Assembly: GCA_035610835.1 (NCBI GenBank)
Contig: CM069448.1
Coordinates: 28,641,498 to 28,705,497 of the forward strand
DNA length: 64,000 nt
Source of the DNA: Ophiura sarsii
Taxonomy: Eukaryota; Echinodermata; Ophiuroidea; Amphilepidida; Ophiuridae
Direction: 5' to 3'
The notes under the pieces are model-generated. The model saw only the letters and a program-made list of their open reading frames with translations. It was not told the origin of the DNA and ran no database searches. This document shows, in pieces, positions 1 to 11,405 of this stretch; position 1 is the first letter of the stretch, and each line of letters starts with the position of its first letter. A program made the translations under genes and the position numbers.

Positions 1-944
1 CGTCAACACATAGAATGTTCAACACATAGAATGTATGTAAGAAACGTACTGCTCTATCATAAACCATAATGGTTTACAGGCTTCGCCTACACCAATGTAC
101 ACATTTATTACTCCTAACCTCATTCATGTTTTTTTATTATTATTGAAATGGACATATGATCAGCAAAGGGTTATATAAATTTTAGATTTTGTGTGTGAAT
201 TATAGGCCGGTGTGAAAGATGACATGGCCCCCCTGGAGCCATAGTCCAGCCTCCATAGACATACACGGAATATATCGTGACACTATTATAGTCATGCACT
301 AGTGTTGCATGTAGAAATGACTATGGCCCCGGTGGGGTCTGTGTCTCCTTCTAAACCGGGTGACTTTGGTTCTTGATGGTCAATGTGATGATGAATATTT
401 GGTAACTATTCTTTTCCGGGAAAATGTTAAATGTTCTCCCCTTATTATTAAGAGAAGTACAAATTGGAATTTATGTCTGATTCTATTGTAATCATGATAC
501 AATTACTCAATGAAGGGTTTAAGATTGGATGGGTCAAATCTCCAAAACTTTCATTTTGACCTGTCTTACTCTAAATGTCGTATAGGCGAAATAAGATTAA
601 TGCTTCACATAATGTCACAAAAATACATACTTGTCAATAAACAGTATATAAAATTATATAGTAGAGTTTTAGTTAAAAGGTGTAATCAATTTGACTTTTG
701 GCAGTCACGGGTTTCATTGTCGTTAAGTAGGTACACAATAGGGAACAAATACAATGATTTAGCCTCTAACAGTTCTGAAGACTCATTATGATTAGGATAT
801 GACAATATATCAAAACCGTACCCCCTATTTATGTTGAATTTTTTAAGTAGAGTTGTTTACATTACCTAATGTTTTAATCTCTAGTGTAAAGAGTACTATT
901 GTCATTCCCCGACTTATATCTGTATTTTCATTGTTTTTCGTCAG
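1..944. other. Left edge, no recognised exon
   Basis: I see no open frame with splice signals that I can defend here. Because the first recognised exon of the downstream CUB gene begins in phase 1, at least one earlier exon must lie in this stretch or beyond the window edge. The short open frame around 510-791 has no recognisable domain and AT-rich, intron-like composition. Confidence 0.5.
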
Positions 945-1280
945 ATACTGTCGGTTCTGATAACTATACAGCATCCTCCGGTACCATTCACAGTCCAGGA
1001 TATCCAATGAATTACACTAACGCTGCTGGCTTTACCTATATCATTGAAATGCCTGAAGTTACTACCATCACAATTACATTTATTACATTTGCTTTGGGAG
1101 AATATGATACACTTTATTACGGAACCGGAAGTGAACCCAAACGTTCTGGACTTGCTGAGAGTCAATTGGTGGAGTCTATGCCGGATCCTTTAGTGCTATC
1201 AACGAAAGCATTTTGGTTCAGATTTGCTTCTGATTTAGATGGAACAGATGCTGGCTTTTCTGTGGAATGGAATGATAATA
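945..1280 (+). CDS. CUB gene, exon encoding CUB domain
   Basis: The acceptor follows a T-rich tract ending TTTTTCGTCAG and the donor is AATA/GTAAGG; phase 1 in and phase 1 out. The translation has CUB landmarks: GTIHSPGYPMNY near the start, a central ITFITFALGEYDTLYYG, then FRFASDLDGTDAGFSVEW at the end. The two disulphide pairs normal for CUB domains are absent: there is no Cys in the domain. Confidence 0.8.
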
Positions 1281-3127
1281 GTAAGGTCTATCTCGTTTGG
1301 ATTATACCATAAATAAGTATATAGAATCATTGATAATGTAGCAATTCTTCTTAATCGATTTTTGCATAAGAATGTACAAGAAAATAAGGTCCCGCTGAAA
1401 ACTAGTACGAATGGCTCATTTGGCTCATACGTACTTGTACGATAGTCGCTAATGCATCACCATTACCATGATTACGTACAATCACTCATAAAAATTGAAG
1501 TGAGACAAATGCAAATTTGTGTATATTATTATAGAAATATTTTTAATTTCATTGATATTTGTATGTATGGTGATGCATAATATTACATTGGCCACCATAA
1601 TTTAAGTCTTACGTACAAATCACTTAGGCCTATACGTTACATGCATTGCATGAGCCATAGGTACCTGTTCCGGTGCGCCCAAGCCCCATAAAACTACGTA
1701 CATAAATAAACATTACGTTTTTATTAAAACAAATACGAGCATCGTTCACAAAGCTCTCCATACGATTGAAAGTTACTGTTCTGCCCAAGCCCCATTATAA
1801 ATTATGTAAATGTTGAAATTCAAAGTTGTCTCCATCTAAATCAACATTCTAAGCTTATTTGTTCATGTTTGATACATCTTCAACAGCTTTGTCCACGGTA
1901 ACAAGCGGTGGTAATGAAATCAGTGCAACGTCGTCAAGTCCTTCGTCTCAAACTAGTGAGTAATTGAAAACCATACCAACCCTAATCCCTAATCCATTAT
2001 ACCTAATCCCTAACCCCTAATCCCTAATCCCTAATCCCTAATCCCTAATCCCTAATCCCTAATTTATTGTTTATGTGGCTATCCAATATTTATGAAAAAA
2101 ATTCATCGTGTGTAAATGAGGATACAATGCCAAAGAATATCGATTTGAACGATGGTGCCAGAGATAGTTGGTCTCTATTCTGGATAACTACCTATACAAA
2201 GCGGGGATAGACGTATCTAAAAGCATACGTCTTAAAAATCTCTTGAATTATCACCATTTTGGTACAGCTATTATGTTTTCATCAGTTTATACACGATAAT
2301 TAAAGTGTCGCCTAGATATCTGTCATTCGTGTTGGATTTCCTTGTCAATATTAAAAGTGACAATGTAATCCCTTTAGGCCCTATGTTATAATTAGTTTTT
2401 CATGATGATTTTAATTCGTTAACATTCCGAAATTCTAATATTTGGTTCATAATCCCAATACTATTGTTTAAATCTCCTCATCCAATATCTCCAACAGTAC
2501 CGGTATCCAGTAGGCCTACATCTAGTCAATTGTCAACGTCTGGTATCGGAATGTTGTCTACCAACAAAGACACACAAACATGGGCGCAGGCGTCATCAAC
2601 TCTAACTCAAACGGATTCTGTAACAGCAGATGATGCCACCCTAAATGGAAATGGTACTATTAATGGAATGTTGTCTACCAACAAAGACACACAAACATGG
2701 GCGTCATCAACTCTAACTCAAACGGATTCTGTAACAGCAGATGATGCCACCCTAAATGGAAATGGTACTATTAAGGCAAAGTCATTATTAACCTAACCCT
2801 AACCAGATATAGGGACCCTAACCATAACTCTACCCCTAACCTAACCCTAACCCTACTAACTCTACCCCTAACCTAACCCTAACCATAAACCTAACCCCTA
2901 ACCCTAATCCTAACCAAACTATTTAGTCACGTGTTATTGCGCTTTATTCCGTTGAGGAGGGGAGGGGGGGGGGGGGTTAGCTCTCAAAACCGGCAGAAAT
3001 ATATAGGGACCCTAACCATAACTCTACCCTAACCTAACCCTAACCCTACTAACTCTACCCCTAACCTAACCCTAACCATAAACCTAACCAAACTATTTAG
3101 TCACGTGTTATTGCGCTTTATTCCGTT

Positions 3128-3166
<39 letters not shown>

Positions 3167-6100
3167 GCTCCCAAAACCGGCAGAAAATATCGCATGGTAC
3201 AAGCGAGGAGTTATCATATAGTTAATATAATAACTCCTTTGTACAAGTCGCAAATGTACTCACGGAATCTACCTATGCCTCTGAAAAAGGTCAAGTGGTA
3301 CACAAAAAAGGTATATTGTCAAATTTTACGCCCCCCCCCCCCCCTCCGCCACTGATTGTCTCATAATATATACACTGTTAAAACGCTGTTTATATGTTTT
3401 AAACAGCACAAGTTAAGGGAGGTGTCAACCCTTTGTGGCGCCAAATTTATCAAGCACTGTAACGTTTAAACTATAAAATGTGATGTACATACAAGTATAC
3501 AATTTTTTTTAATGAAATGAGTCAGAGAATCCATTTGTGGTATCAATTTTCACTAAAAATAGTGAATTTTATATTTTTGCCCAAAAACCACTTTTACATA
3601 CAATACAATACAATACAATACAATACAATACAATACAATACAATACAATACAATACAATACAATACAATACAATACAATACAATACAATACAATACAATA
3701 CAATACAATACAATACAATACAATACAATACAATACAATACAATACAATACAGAAAGCATTAATTGCGCCATTTCCAAAAGGCTCAGAGCGCTTACAAGA
3801 TAACAAACCTTAAAATTACATTTCCAAAAGGCTCAGAGCGCTTACAATATAATAATAAACCTTAAAATTACAACTTAAACTGCAAAATGTGAGTGTAACT
3901 TGATCATAGTACAATATATTATAGTACATACAAAATAGATTAGAAACAAAATATATACAGAAAAAACTGTTAAGGGAACAAATAAGTTTTAAGAGCTTTT
4001 TTGAACACACTTGTAGATGATGATTGTCTAATACACGTGGCGCCAAAAATGTTCAGACAACCTAACAATAGTTCGTTAAAAATTCCATCATTTCACCAAA
4101 ATCATCTAAAGTCAATTATCTAGGATCGGTTTTTTGTTTGTTTTTTGGCTTAAACATTTTTAGTTTTGAAATTATTGACCAAATAGTGCCAACAATTTGT
4201 TTTTGATCTAAAAAATCACATTGTTGGCACTTTTTCTTCAATATTTTCAAAACTAAAACATTTTTAAGCCAAAAAAAACAACCGATCATCCTAGATAATT
4301 GACCTTAGATGATTTTGGTGAAATTTCGGGTTTTGTGTGTGTTTTTTCGTTGATTTTGCTAGGAGTGTCTGAAACAAATTGGCGCCAAAAAAAGTGATTT
4401 TTGAGCAAAAATGTAAAAATCACTATTTTTGGTGAAATTTGAGCAAAAATGGATTCGCCGACTCATTTCTTTAAAAATTGTATATTTTATGTACATTAGA
4501 CTATTAGTTTAAAAGTTACAGTGCTTGATAAATTTCATAAAAAAGGGTTGACACCTCCATTAACCAGTGCATCGCTCAACGTTGTTTAACATTTTAAACA
4601 ATGTTGCTCAAAATTGAATTAGATCGTTCAACATTTTGAGCAAGATTGTTTAAATTGTTAAACAACGTTAAGCGATGCACTGGTTAACTTGTGTTGTTTA
4701 AAAATGTTAAACAGCGTTTTAACAGTGTAGTGCGTATCGGCTGAAAATCCGCCAAAAACCGATCAAATTGCCTGTTGACATCCAAAACCACACCCACTAT
4801 GATAAGAATAATTGTTAATTTACCGTTACTTTATTTGTTCCTATAGGTGCAATTATCGGTGCTTCTGTTGGAGTGGTAGCAGTAATTATCATCGTGGTCA
4901 TTTTAATTATAATATATCTAAAATCAAGGTAAGTCAAATCTGCAGTAGGCCTACGCGTATGAATAGATTTTACAGGGCAAAAAGGTAAGGACCAATGTTA
5001 TACTAAACAATAATTTTTTTTAAATCAGTATTAACACGACATCAACATCAACAAAAGTAATGTCAATCAGTTTTGATGATCGCATTTATTATGAGCATAG
5101 TGTCTATAGGTCGGCCCGGTCATCCGTTTTAACAGGTTTTATCAGTTTTACGCTCGATCATACAGTAGATCAACCCAAGCGATCGGCGTCACGCTGTGTA
5201 AGAGACCTTTATTAACCTCTTTCGTTTGTGGTCAACGGCATGTAGCGTCACTCCGGGCCGATCTATTGTCTGTAGTTAGGTTATAAGACTTCAGTCGCAA
5301 GTTATCGTAACCACTGGTAGGGGAAGGTGGGGTTGGCGGACGCGGGGTAATCGCGGACAGGGCTGTATCTAAAGGCAGGTGAAAGAAGGTGGTATTTTGC
5401 CACCCTATGATGTTAGGTGCCTCTCCATTGAAATCACACAAAACCTAAATGGGATGGTTGTCTCGCAAATTCTCGCGAGAATTACAAAAATCACTTTTTG
5501 GGCAAATTGATATTTTGGTGCATTAATTTCTCTTTGAAACTGGTATTTCTACATCAAGGAAAACAAAGTCTTATTATTTTTTTATGTAATGTATGATACC
5601 TTCTGATAAAAAAGAAATGAATTCGGAGTCACAATGATGAGCATAATAATAAGAGAGGATGTGCCCATACATTGTACATGGATTGGGGTAATCCCGGACA
5701 TGTACCGTTTCCATGGTAACCAATATGGGCGTGGTCAATTTAACATCATAAATCGGTAATAGTTGTTGACCATATAAATATGTGACATTGTTCTTTGATT
5801 TCTGCTACACTTTTAAAAAGGGTATTTTTTAACTCCCATTGAAATGCTATATTCCAATAAAAAGAGGGCTGCAATTGATAAATAACGTCCGGGATTACCC
5901 CCAGAGTGTGGGGTAATGCCGGACGACGCCATTTTTTTTATTGCGTCGTAGCTTCGAATTTCAAAATGATGAGTTGATAAAAACTTGATAAAAGGTAGAA
6001 CCTTCACAGTGCTTTGTGTTTACATGATTTTTATTGATATGTGACGTATTATATGTGTGTTATACCTCTCTAGACAAAATGTGTCCGCCATTACCCCACC

Positions 6101-6669
6101 TTCCCCTATATCATTTCACACCTCATTACAGAAACAAAAGCGACGGGAGAAACAACCCTTCGAAAGTAAAGCCATCAACAGGGTTAGCTTTCGATAGTCC
6201 GTATGACCTCACAATATTACAAGGTCCGGGAAGCTCAACATTTGCAGAAAACCCTCACGATGCCCAGGTCGATGAATCCCATCTTTACCAAGGTGGTGGC
6301 AGTATGGTATCGCCTGATGATACCATATACCACGACATCAAAAATGACCCTAATCAGTATGATTACGCTTTTGTTGCTAACGATAGTCCTGCTACAACAG
6401 GTGATGCAGCTAAACCGCATAATTACGAAAACACTGAAGCTCTCACACCTGGTGGTAGCGAACGTACTCCCGATGGTGAATTATATCTCACCATCTTGGA
6501 TAGCCCTCCCAGCAGCGCGAACCATCATGAAGTCGGCAATGGCGATACTCCTCGGCAGGTTAGCGTTATGTATGCACAGGTCGATAAGTCTGCAAGTGTA
6601 GATGCCAATACGGCAGATGACAATGGTGATGAAGGATGGGAAGACAATGTTATATATGGTATAGAATAA
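945..6669 (+). CDS. CUB-domain single-pass receptor-like protein with tyrosine-rich tail (3' partial gene)
   Basis: Five exons join in a consistent frame: 945-1280, 1887-1955, 2498-2764, 4847-4928 and 6132-6669 (stop), giving 429 residues of the C-terminal part. In order they encode a CUB-like domain (about residues 1-112), a Ser/Thr-rich stalk, one transmembrane helix, and a cytoplasmic tail of about 180 residues. CUB domains are extracellular beta-sandwich modules for binding. The hydrophobic helix rich in I/V/L followed by KSR fits a type I membrane protein with a stop-transfer. The tail holds seven spaced tyrosines, including VMYAQV (ITIM-like), YENT (YxNx, Grb2-SH2-like) and ELYLTI, which suggests signalling through SH2 proteins; that is an inference. 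The domain lacks the family's usual cysteines. The signal peptide and any further ectodomains lie upstream of the recognised exons. I do not recognise a specific orthologue. Confidence 0.75.
1887..1955 (+). CDS. CUB gene, small Ser/Thr-rich stalk exon
   Basis: The acceptor CATCTTCAACAG and donor ACTA/GTGAGT frame a 69-nt exon, phase 1 in and 1 out. It encodes a Thr/Ser-rich stretch (TLSTVTSGG, then SATSSSPSSQT), suitable for an O-glycosylated stalk. Confidence 0.65.
1978..2063 (+). repeat. Degenerate CCCTAAT heptamer tandem array
   Basis: About ten units of CCCTAAT or close variants lie in the intron after the 1887-1955 exon. This is telomere-like in look but with a 7-nt period. Confidence 0.85.
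2498..2764 (+). CDS. CUB gene, duplicated Ser/Thr-rich stalk exon
   Basis: The acceptor is ATATCTCCAACAG and the likely donor AATG/GTACTA, phase 1 in and 1 out. It encodes two near-identical copies of a unit that begins GMLSTNKDTQTW and ends DATLNGNG. The first copy carries two extra residues (AQ). A stop codon follows shortly if the donor is not used. The same donor word also occurs at the end of the first repeat (near 2650), so a one-repeat isoform is possible. Confidence 0.6.
2792..3190 (+). repeat. Telomere-like CCTAACC array with 194-bp tandem duplication and poly-G runs
   Basis: Degenerate CCCTAA repeats are followed by a unit that occurs twice (2807-3000 and 3001-3190). Each unit begins ATATAGGGACCC, ends with a poly-G run (13 G at 2964-2976; 34 G at 3130-3163) and then TTAGCTC. 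It lies within the intron between the stalk and transmembrane exons. Confidence 0.85.
3597..3752 (+). repeat. CAATA pentanucleotide microsatellite, about 30 perfect units
   Basis: The run 3601-3750 is an uninterrupted CAATA repeat. Long open frames across it on both strands are artefacts of the repeat. Confidence 0.97.
3769..3870 (+). repeat. Tandem duplication of about 50 bp
   Basis: The block beginning TTTCCAAAAGGCTCAGAGCG occurs twice in direct tandem, each copy ending near AACCTTAAAATTACA. It sits inside the foldback element. Confidence 0.8.
4089..4329. repeat. Central palindrome of the foldback
   Basis: The left arm (about 4089-4202), with CACCAAAATCATCTAAAGTC and GTGCCAACAA, is matched in reverse complement by about 4217-4329. 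The loop is only about 14 bp, so a long hairpin could form. Confidence 0.85.
4560..4687. mobile_element. 128-bp near-palindromic mini-MITE nested in foldback arm
   Basis: The ends read TTAACCAGTGCATCGCT and its reverse complement. Almost the whole length is palindromic. It interrupts the right arm of the larger foldback, so it is the younger insertion. Confidence 0.7.
4847..4928 (+). CDS. CUB gene, transmembrane exon
   Basis: The acceptor is TTATTTGTTCCTATAG and the donor TCAAG/GTAAGT. Phase 1 in and 2 out, in frame with both neighbours. It encodes one strongly hydrophobic helix of about 24 residues, GAIIGASVGVVAVIIIVV and then ILIIIYLKSR, with a small-residue start and a basic end typical of a stop-transfer segment. 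Confidence 0.8.
5318..6108. mobile_element. TIR element with GGGGTAATCCCGGAC subrepeats
   Basis: The left end TAGGGGAAGGTGGGG is matched by its reverse complement at 6094-6108, followed in both arms by a GCGGAC word. Inside are several copies of a GGGGTAAT(C/G)CCGGAC motif in both orientations. There is no transposase frame. It ends 24 bp before the tail exon of the CUB gene. Confidence 0.7.
6132..6669 (+). CDS. CUB gene, terminal exon encoding cytoplasmic tail
   Basis: The acceptor CACACCTCATTACAG lies just downstream of a repeat element. The exon runs to TAA at 6667-6669. It encodes a hydrophilic tail with seven spaced tyrosine motifs: SPYDLTIL, DTIYHDI, QYDYAFV, HNYENTE, ELYLTIL, VMYAQV and VIYGIE. 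It is rich in Asp, Asn, Pro and Gly with no globular domain seen. Confidence 0.75.
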
Positions 6670-7600
6670 AATTGTCATCGTCGGTTACATCTTCGAGAGC
6701 ACCTTTGAATCCATCCCAGCAGTTTAAAGTTGTGCTAACCGCGCGCAAACATTAAGATAACGTCGCTGAATTAGTCCGTCGAGGGATAAGGACACTCGCC
6801 ATGCCAGTCAACACGACGGACGAGAGCAATTCCATGGCCTCGGGCTATAGTCTCTGTCGAGTGTCCTTCTTAACGGACTCTGCTGGTTGGATTAAGCACG
6901 TCGAGTCAACATTGGATAACCACGTGGGAAAGTCTCGCGGTTTATATAACACGCCGCTACACGCGTCTTATATGAGAGAAAATACGGTACTCCTTCCGTA
7001 CGGCGATTGCCTGCTGTGCGAGCTCTTCTGTATCCGGAAGATGTTTGATCTTTGGAGTTTGTAATGTTATAGTACCTATCCTCTGAATAGGGCTTACTCG
7101 ATGAAGAATTGTGTGTGTAAACACCGTCAAGGCTACAGGCCCTGCGGCCAATGCCATGAATGAACAATCTTGTTTTATAATGACTTTGAGGCTCGCGGCT
7201 TATATGCCGTGCGTCTTATAATATGAGGTAAGATACGGAGATTGATCTTCAGAGCAGTGTTTTGTTTTGATGTTATGGTATTGGCCCTCTGAATTTAAGA
7301 TGTTCATCTCATTTTAATACTTTAATTTATAAATATATATTATAAAGATATTTGTTTTCGAAGTTGACAATAGAACCCAAAATTACTCATCACCCTACAT
7401 GGACCCAGTTAAAACACGTTGGATTGATCTATCATAGTCATCCGACACAAAAAAGTTCTTCCACGTTCCAATTTATTTATATCAAGTATAGTTATATAAC
7501 AAGAGAAATGCGATCAAAACGAGATTTACAGTTTTGAAAGAATTGTGGTCTATTGTGGTTTATTAGTAGTCCCCAAAAAACCAACTCATGGGGTAATAAA
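6670..7600 (+). other. Candidate 3' UTR of the CUB gene
   Basis: No coding gene is seen. AATAAA occurs overlapping the stop (6665-6670, too close to act) and at 7595-7600, which is a plausible poly(A) signal. An imperfect inverted repeat lies at about 6773-6882 (GAGTGTCC arms). Two imperfect direct repeats with CTCGCGG and CGTCTTATA words lie at about 6930-7100 and 7185-7305. Confidence 0.35.
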
Positions 7601-8578
7601 TGCGCTCATAACTCTTTAACATTATAGTTGCACTTACACATATCAAATTAAAAAAATATGAATTAATTTCTTTTGAGTTCGAGATATTGTTTGAGCAGAT
7701 CGGTTACAAATGCTTCAGTCACCGAAAAGAATGACACAAAATGCAATTTTAATTTTCGCACTTTTTTACTTCTGCATCGATCAATTCAATCATATTCCTG
7801 ATCCTCATCTTGGGATCAACCGATAGTTGTCACTACAAGCTGAGAACAAGTTAATAATAAATCTGCCTTTTGCCAAAATGAAAATTCCACCTTGTTTTGG
7901 TTTTTGACCCATATCTTTGTTAACATTCAGCCAGTCTTCTCAAATTAAATAGCAGACATTTTTCAATTTTTAGTAGATTTGTCATTTATACTAGGAGCTA
8001 TAGTTTCGGAATTATGAGCATTTTATTCCTGTCAAGTTCCTATTTGAGCACTGTATATGCAAGACAATGGTTATTTGGAGATTAATAAATCCTTGTCACA
8101 CAAATTTTCTAAGGACCACAAAGGATTATCAGCACTCAAAGCCCCCATTGGAGTTAAAAGCCCATTTTGAAACACATTTTTATTACAATGTGCCTTTTTG
8201 AGTTATGTTACGTCTATTTGGTTGTCAACACTCGATTGAAAGAAGGTTTTGTTTTCTCAAAAACTACAGTAAAAACAGTATGCGACCTATAATACATTGC
8301 AGTTTTGTATTACCAACATGCATAGACCAAACTTGTGGCAGTTACATTACATCTTGAATATCAGTCTTTCAATCTTAACCTTGTGAATTCAGAACTGCAG
8401 TTCTTAGTTTAGGAATGTTAGAAAGTTCTACCAATACAATCCATCAATAAAATGTTTGAGATGCTTGCTGTAGTGTTTGAGAAAACCATGGGGAATGGAA
8501 AAGATGAATTTTTGAGCAACATCAGTGTTTCTATTGCAATGGTTCTTTTGATATTTTTGTAGTAAAAGACATACATGT

Positions 8579-8654
8579 CGTCGCTGTTCTGACATACCGG
8601 CACATCACAACAGAAATAAGTAAAGAGATGTGCCGGTATGTCAGAACAGCGACG
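8579..8654. repeat. Perfect inverted repeat, 28-bp arms, 20-nt loop
   Basis: The arms 8579-8606 and 8627-8654 are exact reverse complements (core CTGACATACCGGCACATC). Weaker complementarity extends outwards through TATTTTTGTA words. It may be a MITE core or a hairpin RNA; nothing here decides between them. Confidence 0.9.
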
Positions 8655-10570
8655 ATGTGTAAAAAGATGCTCATTAATATCTTTACAAAAATAGAGCCTT
8701 ATTTTTTTTCTGAAAGATCCAGACTTAAATATTTGAATAATACACATTTGTTTTTGAGAAAAAACCATTGACATTAGCTAATATTGTCCTTGTGCACATG
8801 ATTTGGCTGTTCAAATGTTCTTTATAGGGGCAGTAGTAATGCAAAGTATAATTGCTCAAAGAATCGTTGGTGGATGATAACGCATCACAAATTAATCAAG
8901 ACACATAGAGAATGATGTACATTTGCCATCGCCATATTATATTTTCACATATTAGCATGAATAAACGAACACATTATATCATAATCGACAACAAGAAAAA
9001 GAACATTAAGAAGTTGAACACAGTTCACTTAATTCCTCATAATCATATCCAATATGCGGCTTTTGAATTAAACCGTCTGACGGACGTTGGATTGCACTAG
9101 AATGACATCCTCTGGTGAACTAGGTGTTTTGTTAACATATTTAGCTCATGGCCCAGTTCACCATAGGATGTATGCAATTGGTACAATCCAACTTCCCACA
9201 GCAAACGAACTCAAAAGCCAAATATTTTGATAATAAATATGCGAACAAGTATATTTCTCACAATAAGGAACAAGGAAGTACCCACAAAAATTAGTTAGAA
9301 GCTGCATCCTTTTTTCTTTGTATGAAAATCGGGCATATCCTATTAGGGCTTTATTTCCTCGAATATTTTCCGACATAATATAAGTCAAAGTTACCCAAGC
9401 ATGAAGATTGTATTTTCACAAATCAAAATAATGACTATTCATAATAATTGCATTTGTTGTTACATTTGCCTTTTTAGATACATGTACATGTATCCACAGT
9501 AACTGGGTAACAACATGAATTATAAATAAATCGAAGCTAATCATCCACAAATATATGTGACTGAAACAATTCAAAATTGCCAGATCCCCATTTGATGTCC
9601 TAATTGGGTGCAATTGGGACTGCCACTGGTATGAATTGGACTATACTAGATATTGCGTTAGGAACACTGAGCTAAGTAAAGCTGATATTTGATGACCACA
9701 TTGTTAAAATAAAAATAAATAAATAAATACAAAAAAGAAAATCCTAAATAAAACAATGTTCAAATGGCAACAACAAAAATTGATAATATGAAACAATATT
9801 GGCATATTATGACCACATATTGGGCAATAGCAACAGTGGTTAAGCAAAAACAGGATGCCTCATTGAATTGGTATTTAGATGACACACTACTTCCTTAAAA
9901 AGGTCATGATAAATTGAATGAAAAGAACCACAATCATTCAGATGGGACTATATTGTTTATTTTGAACTATATTTATCCAGCTACTAATAAGACACTAATA
10001 CCAATAATCCATACTATAATTATTCCATTCATTTATTTTCAATAAATTCAGAATTTGTGATATTTCGCTTTAAAATAAGTGGGTAGATTTTATTCTTTCT
10101 CCAGGATTCGGCACATGAATTTAAAATAAACTGGTGCTTTATTATTTAGGTAACACACATATGGAGGGAATGGAGCAAATATGTTCTATCTACATTGGCT
10201 GCCATGTGTAAGGTCACATTTTTACAAGGGTACACCCTATAGCACCATGTATATAACATACATGTATGCCAGATATAACAGATAGTTTCACATCACAAGG
10301 TATCATAACATTAAGACCATTCTGCAATAGCTGCTCTTAGTTACATTTAGTCTTACAAATTGCTCAGTATACATACTAGCCCATATATAACAAATGGCAG
10401 CTATTAGAGATAGGGCCTTATGGCACTATGCTCTCGATATTGTAAAGCTGCTTTCCAACTACTGGAGTTCATTACGTGAAAAAAGGGAGTGATATTCCAA
10501 GTAAAATCAAATGTATTTCATTCAAATTAAAGTGACTTTAATCTAATCTGAAGTATTGGTTTAATCCTCG

Positions 10571-11010
10571 CCAACATTTTTTTCATATTATCCTGCTAGG
10601 GTGAAATATTTAGGCCCCTTGTTATTTAAGGATCTTTTAGGGGGAAATTGGGGACTAACAGAATGCAAATAGCTACTAAAACAGAAGTAAAAATGAGTAA
10701 AATAAATATAAAACTAAATATTTGCAAACTAAAATAAAGTAAGATTCATATAAAGATGATATACAGTATGCTATTAACTATGATTAACTATGATGGTTTA
10801 AATCCGCGCCAACATTTTTTTTCAATTATCCTGCTAGGGTGAAACATTTAGGCCCCTTGTTATTTAAGGATCTTTTCTGGGGAAATCAGGGACTAAAGCA
10901 GATAGCTATAAAAATGAGTAAAACAAATGTTAAAACTAAATATTTGCAAACTAAAATAAAGTAAGATTTATATAAAGATGATAAATACAGTATGCTTTAA
11001 CTATGACGCT
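10571..11010 (+). repeat. Tandem duplication of about 238 bp
   Basis: The block starting CCAACATTTTTTT, with CCTGCTAGGGTGAAA and AGGCCCCTTGTTATTTAAGG, recurs 238 bp later with small indels. Confidence 0.85.
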
Positions 11011-11345
11011 AATTAACTAATCTATACTACGTACAAGGCTGCTGGCAGTTGAGCATATAAATATAGCAATTTTATGTACATTGTTATTTTGTAATAAATA
11101 AATAAAAAGCACTTATGAAAAACAGAATAAAACATGAATTTCACCAACACACCTGTCCATGTTTGTGGCCTGCATTGCTGTGTATAAATGACTTCAATAT
11201 ACTGTATTTTACATATATATACACTGTATTAAATTACACAGATTGATCACCATTAGACATATCAATAAAACATATGTACTGTGTCATAAATATGAGTGAT
11301 AATATAAAAAATAAAAATAAAAAGAAAGTGTTAATTATATTCCAA

Positions 11346-11405
11346 TGTTTATAATGCAAATGTAAGGATCTATTAATGTTTATAATGCAAATGTAAGGAT
11401 CTATT
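11346..11405 (+). repeat. Tandem duplication, about 33-bp unit
   Basis: AATGTTTATAATGCAAATGT followed by AAGGATCTATT occurs twice in direct tandem. Confidence 0.85.

Larger units (their letters stand above)
3372..4729. mobile_element. Nested long-arm foldback element (family G, copy 1)
   Basis: Imperfect inverted arms start ACACTGTTAAAACGCTGTTT at the left, with the reverse complement ending at 4729. Arm similarity runs inwards through words such as CACTGTAACGTTTAAACTAT and AGTCAGAGAATCC. The interior holds a CAATA microsatellite, a short tandem duplication, a second palindrome (4089-4329) and a small nested element (4560-4687) in the right arm. The element has no coding capacity. It lies in the intron before the transmembrane exon. 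Confidence 0.75.

Noticed and set aside
510..791. 93-codon frame at the left edge
   Set aside because: AT-rich, no domain, no splice sites linking it to the CUB exon in phase.
3517..3813. Long open frames on both strands across the CAATA repeat
   Set aside because: A 5-nt repeat with no stop in several frames gives long frames by itself; the peptides are pure repeats.
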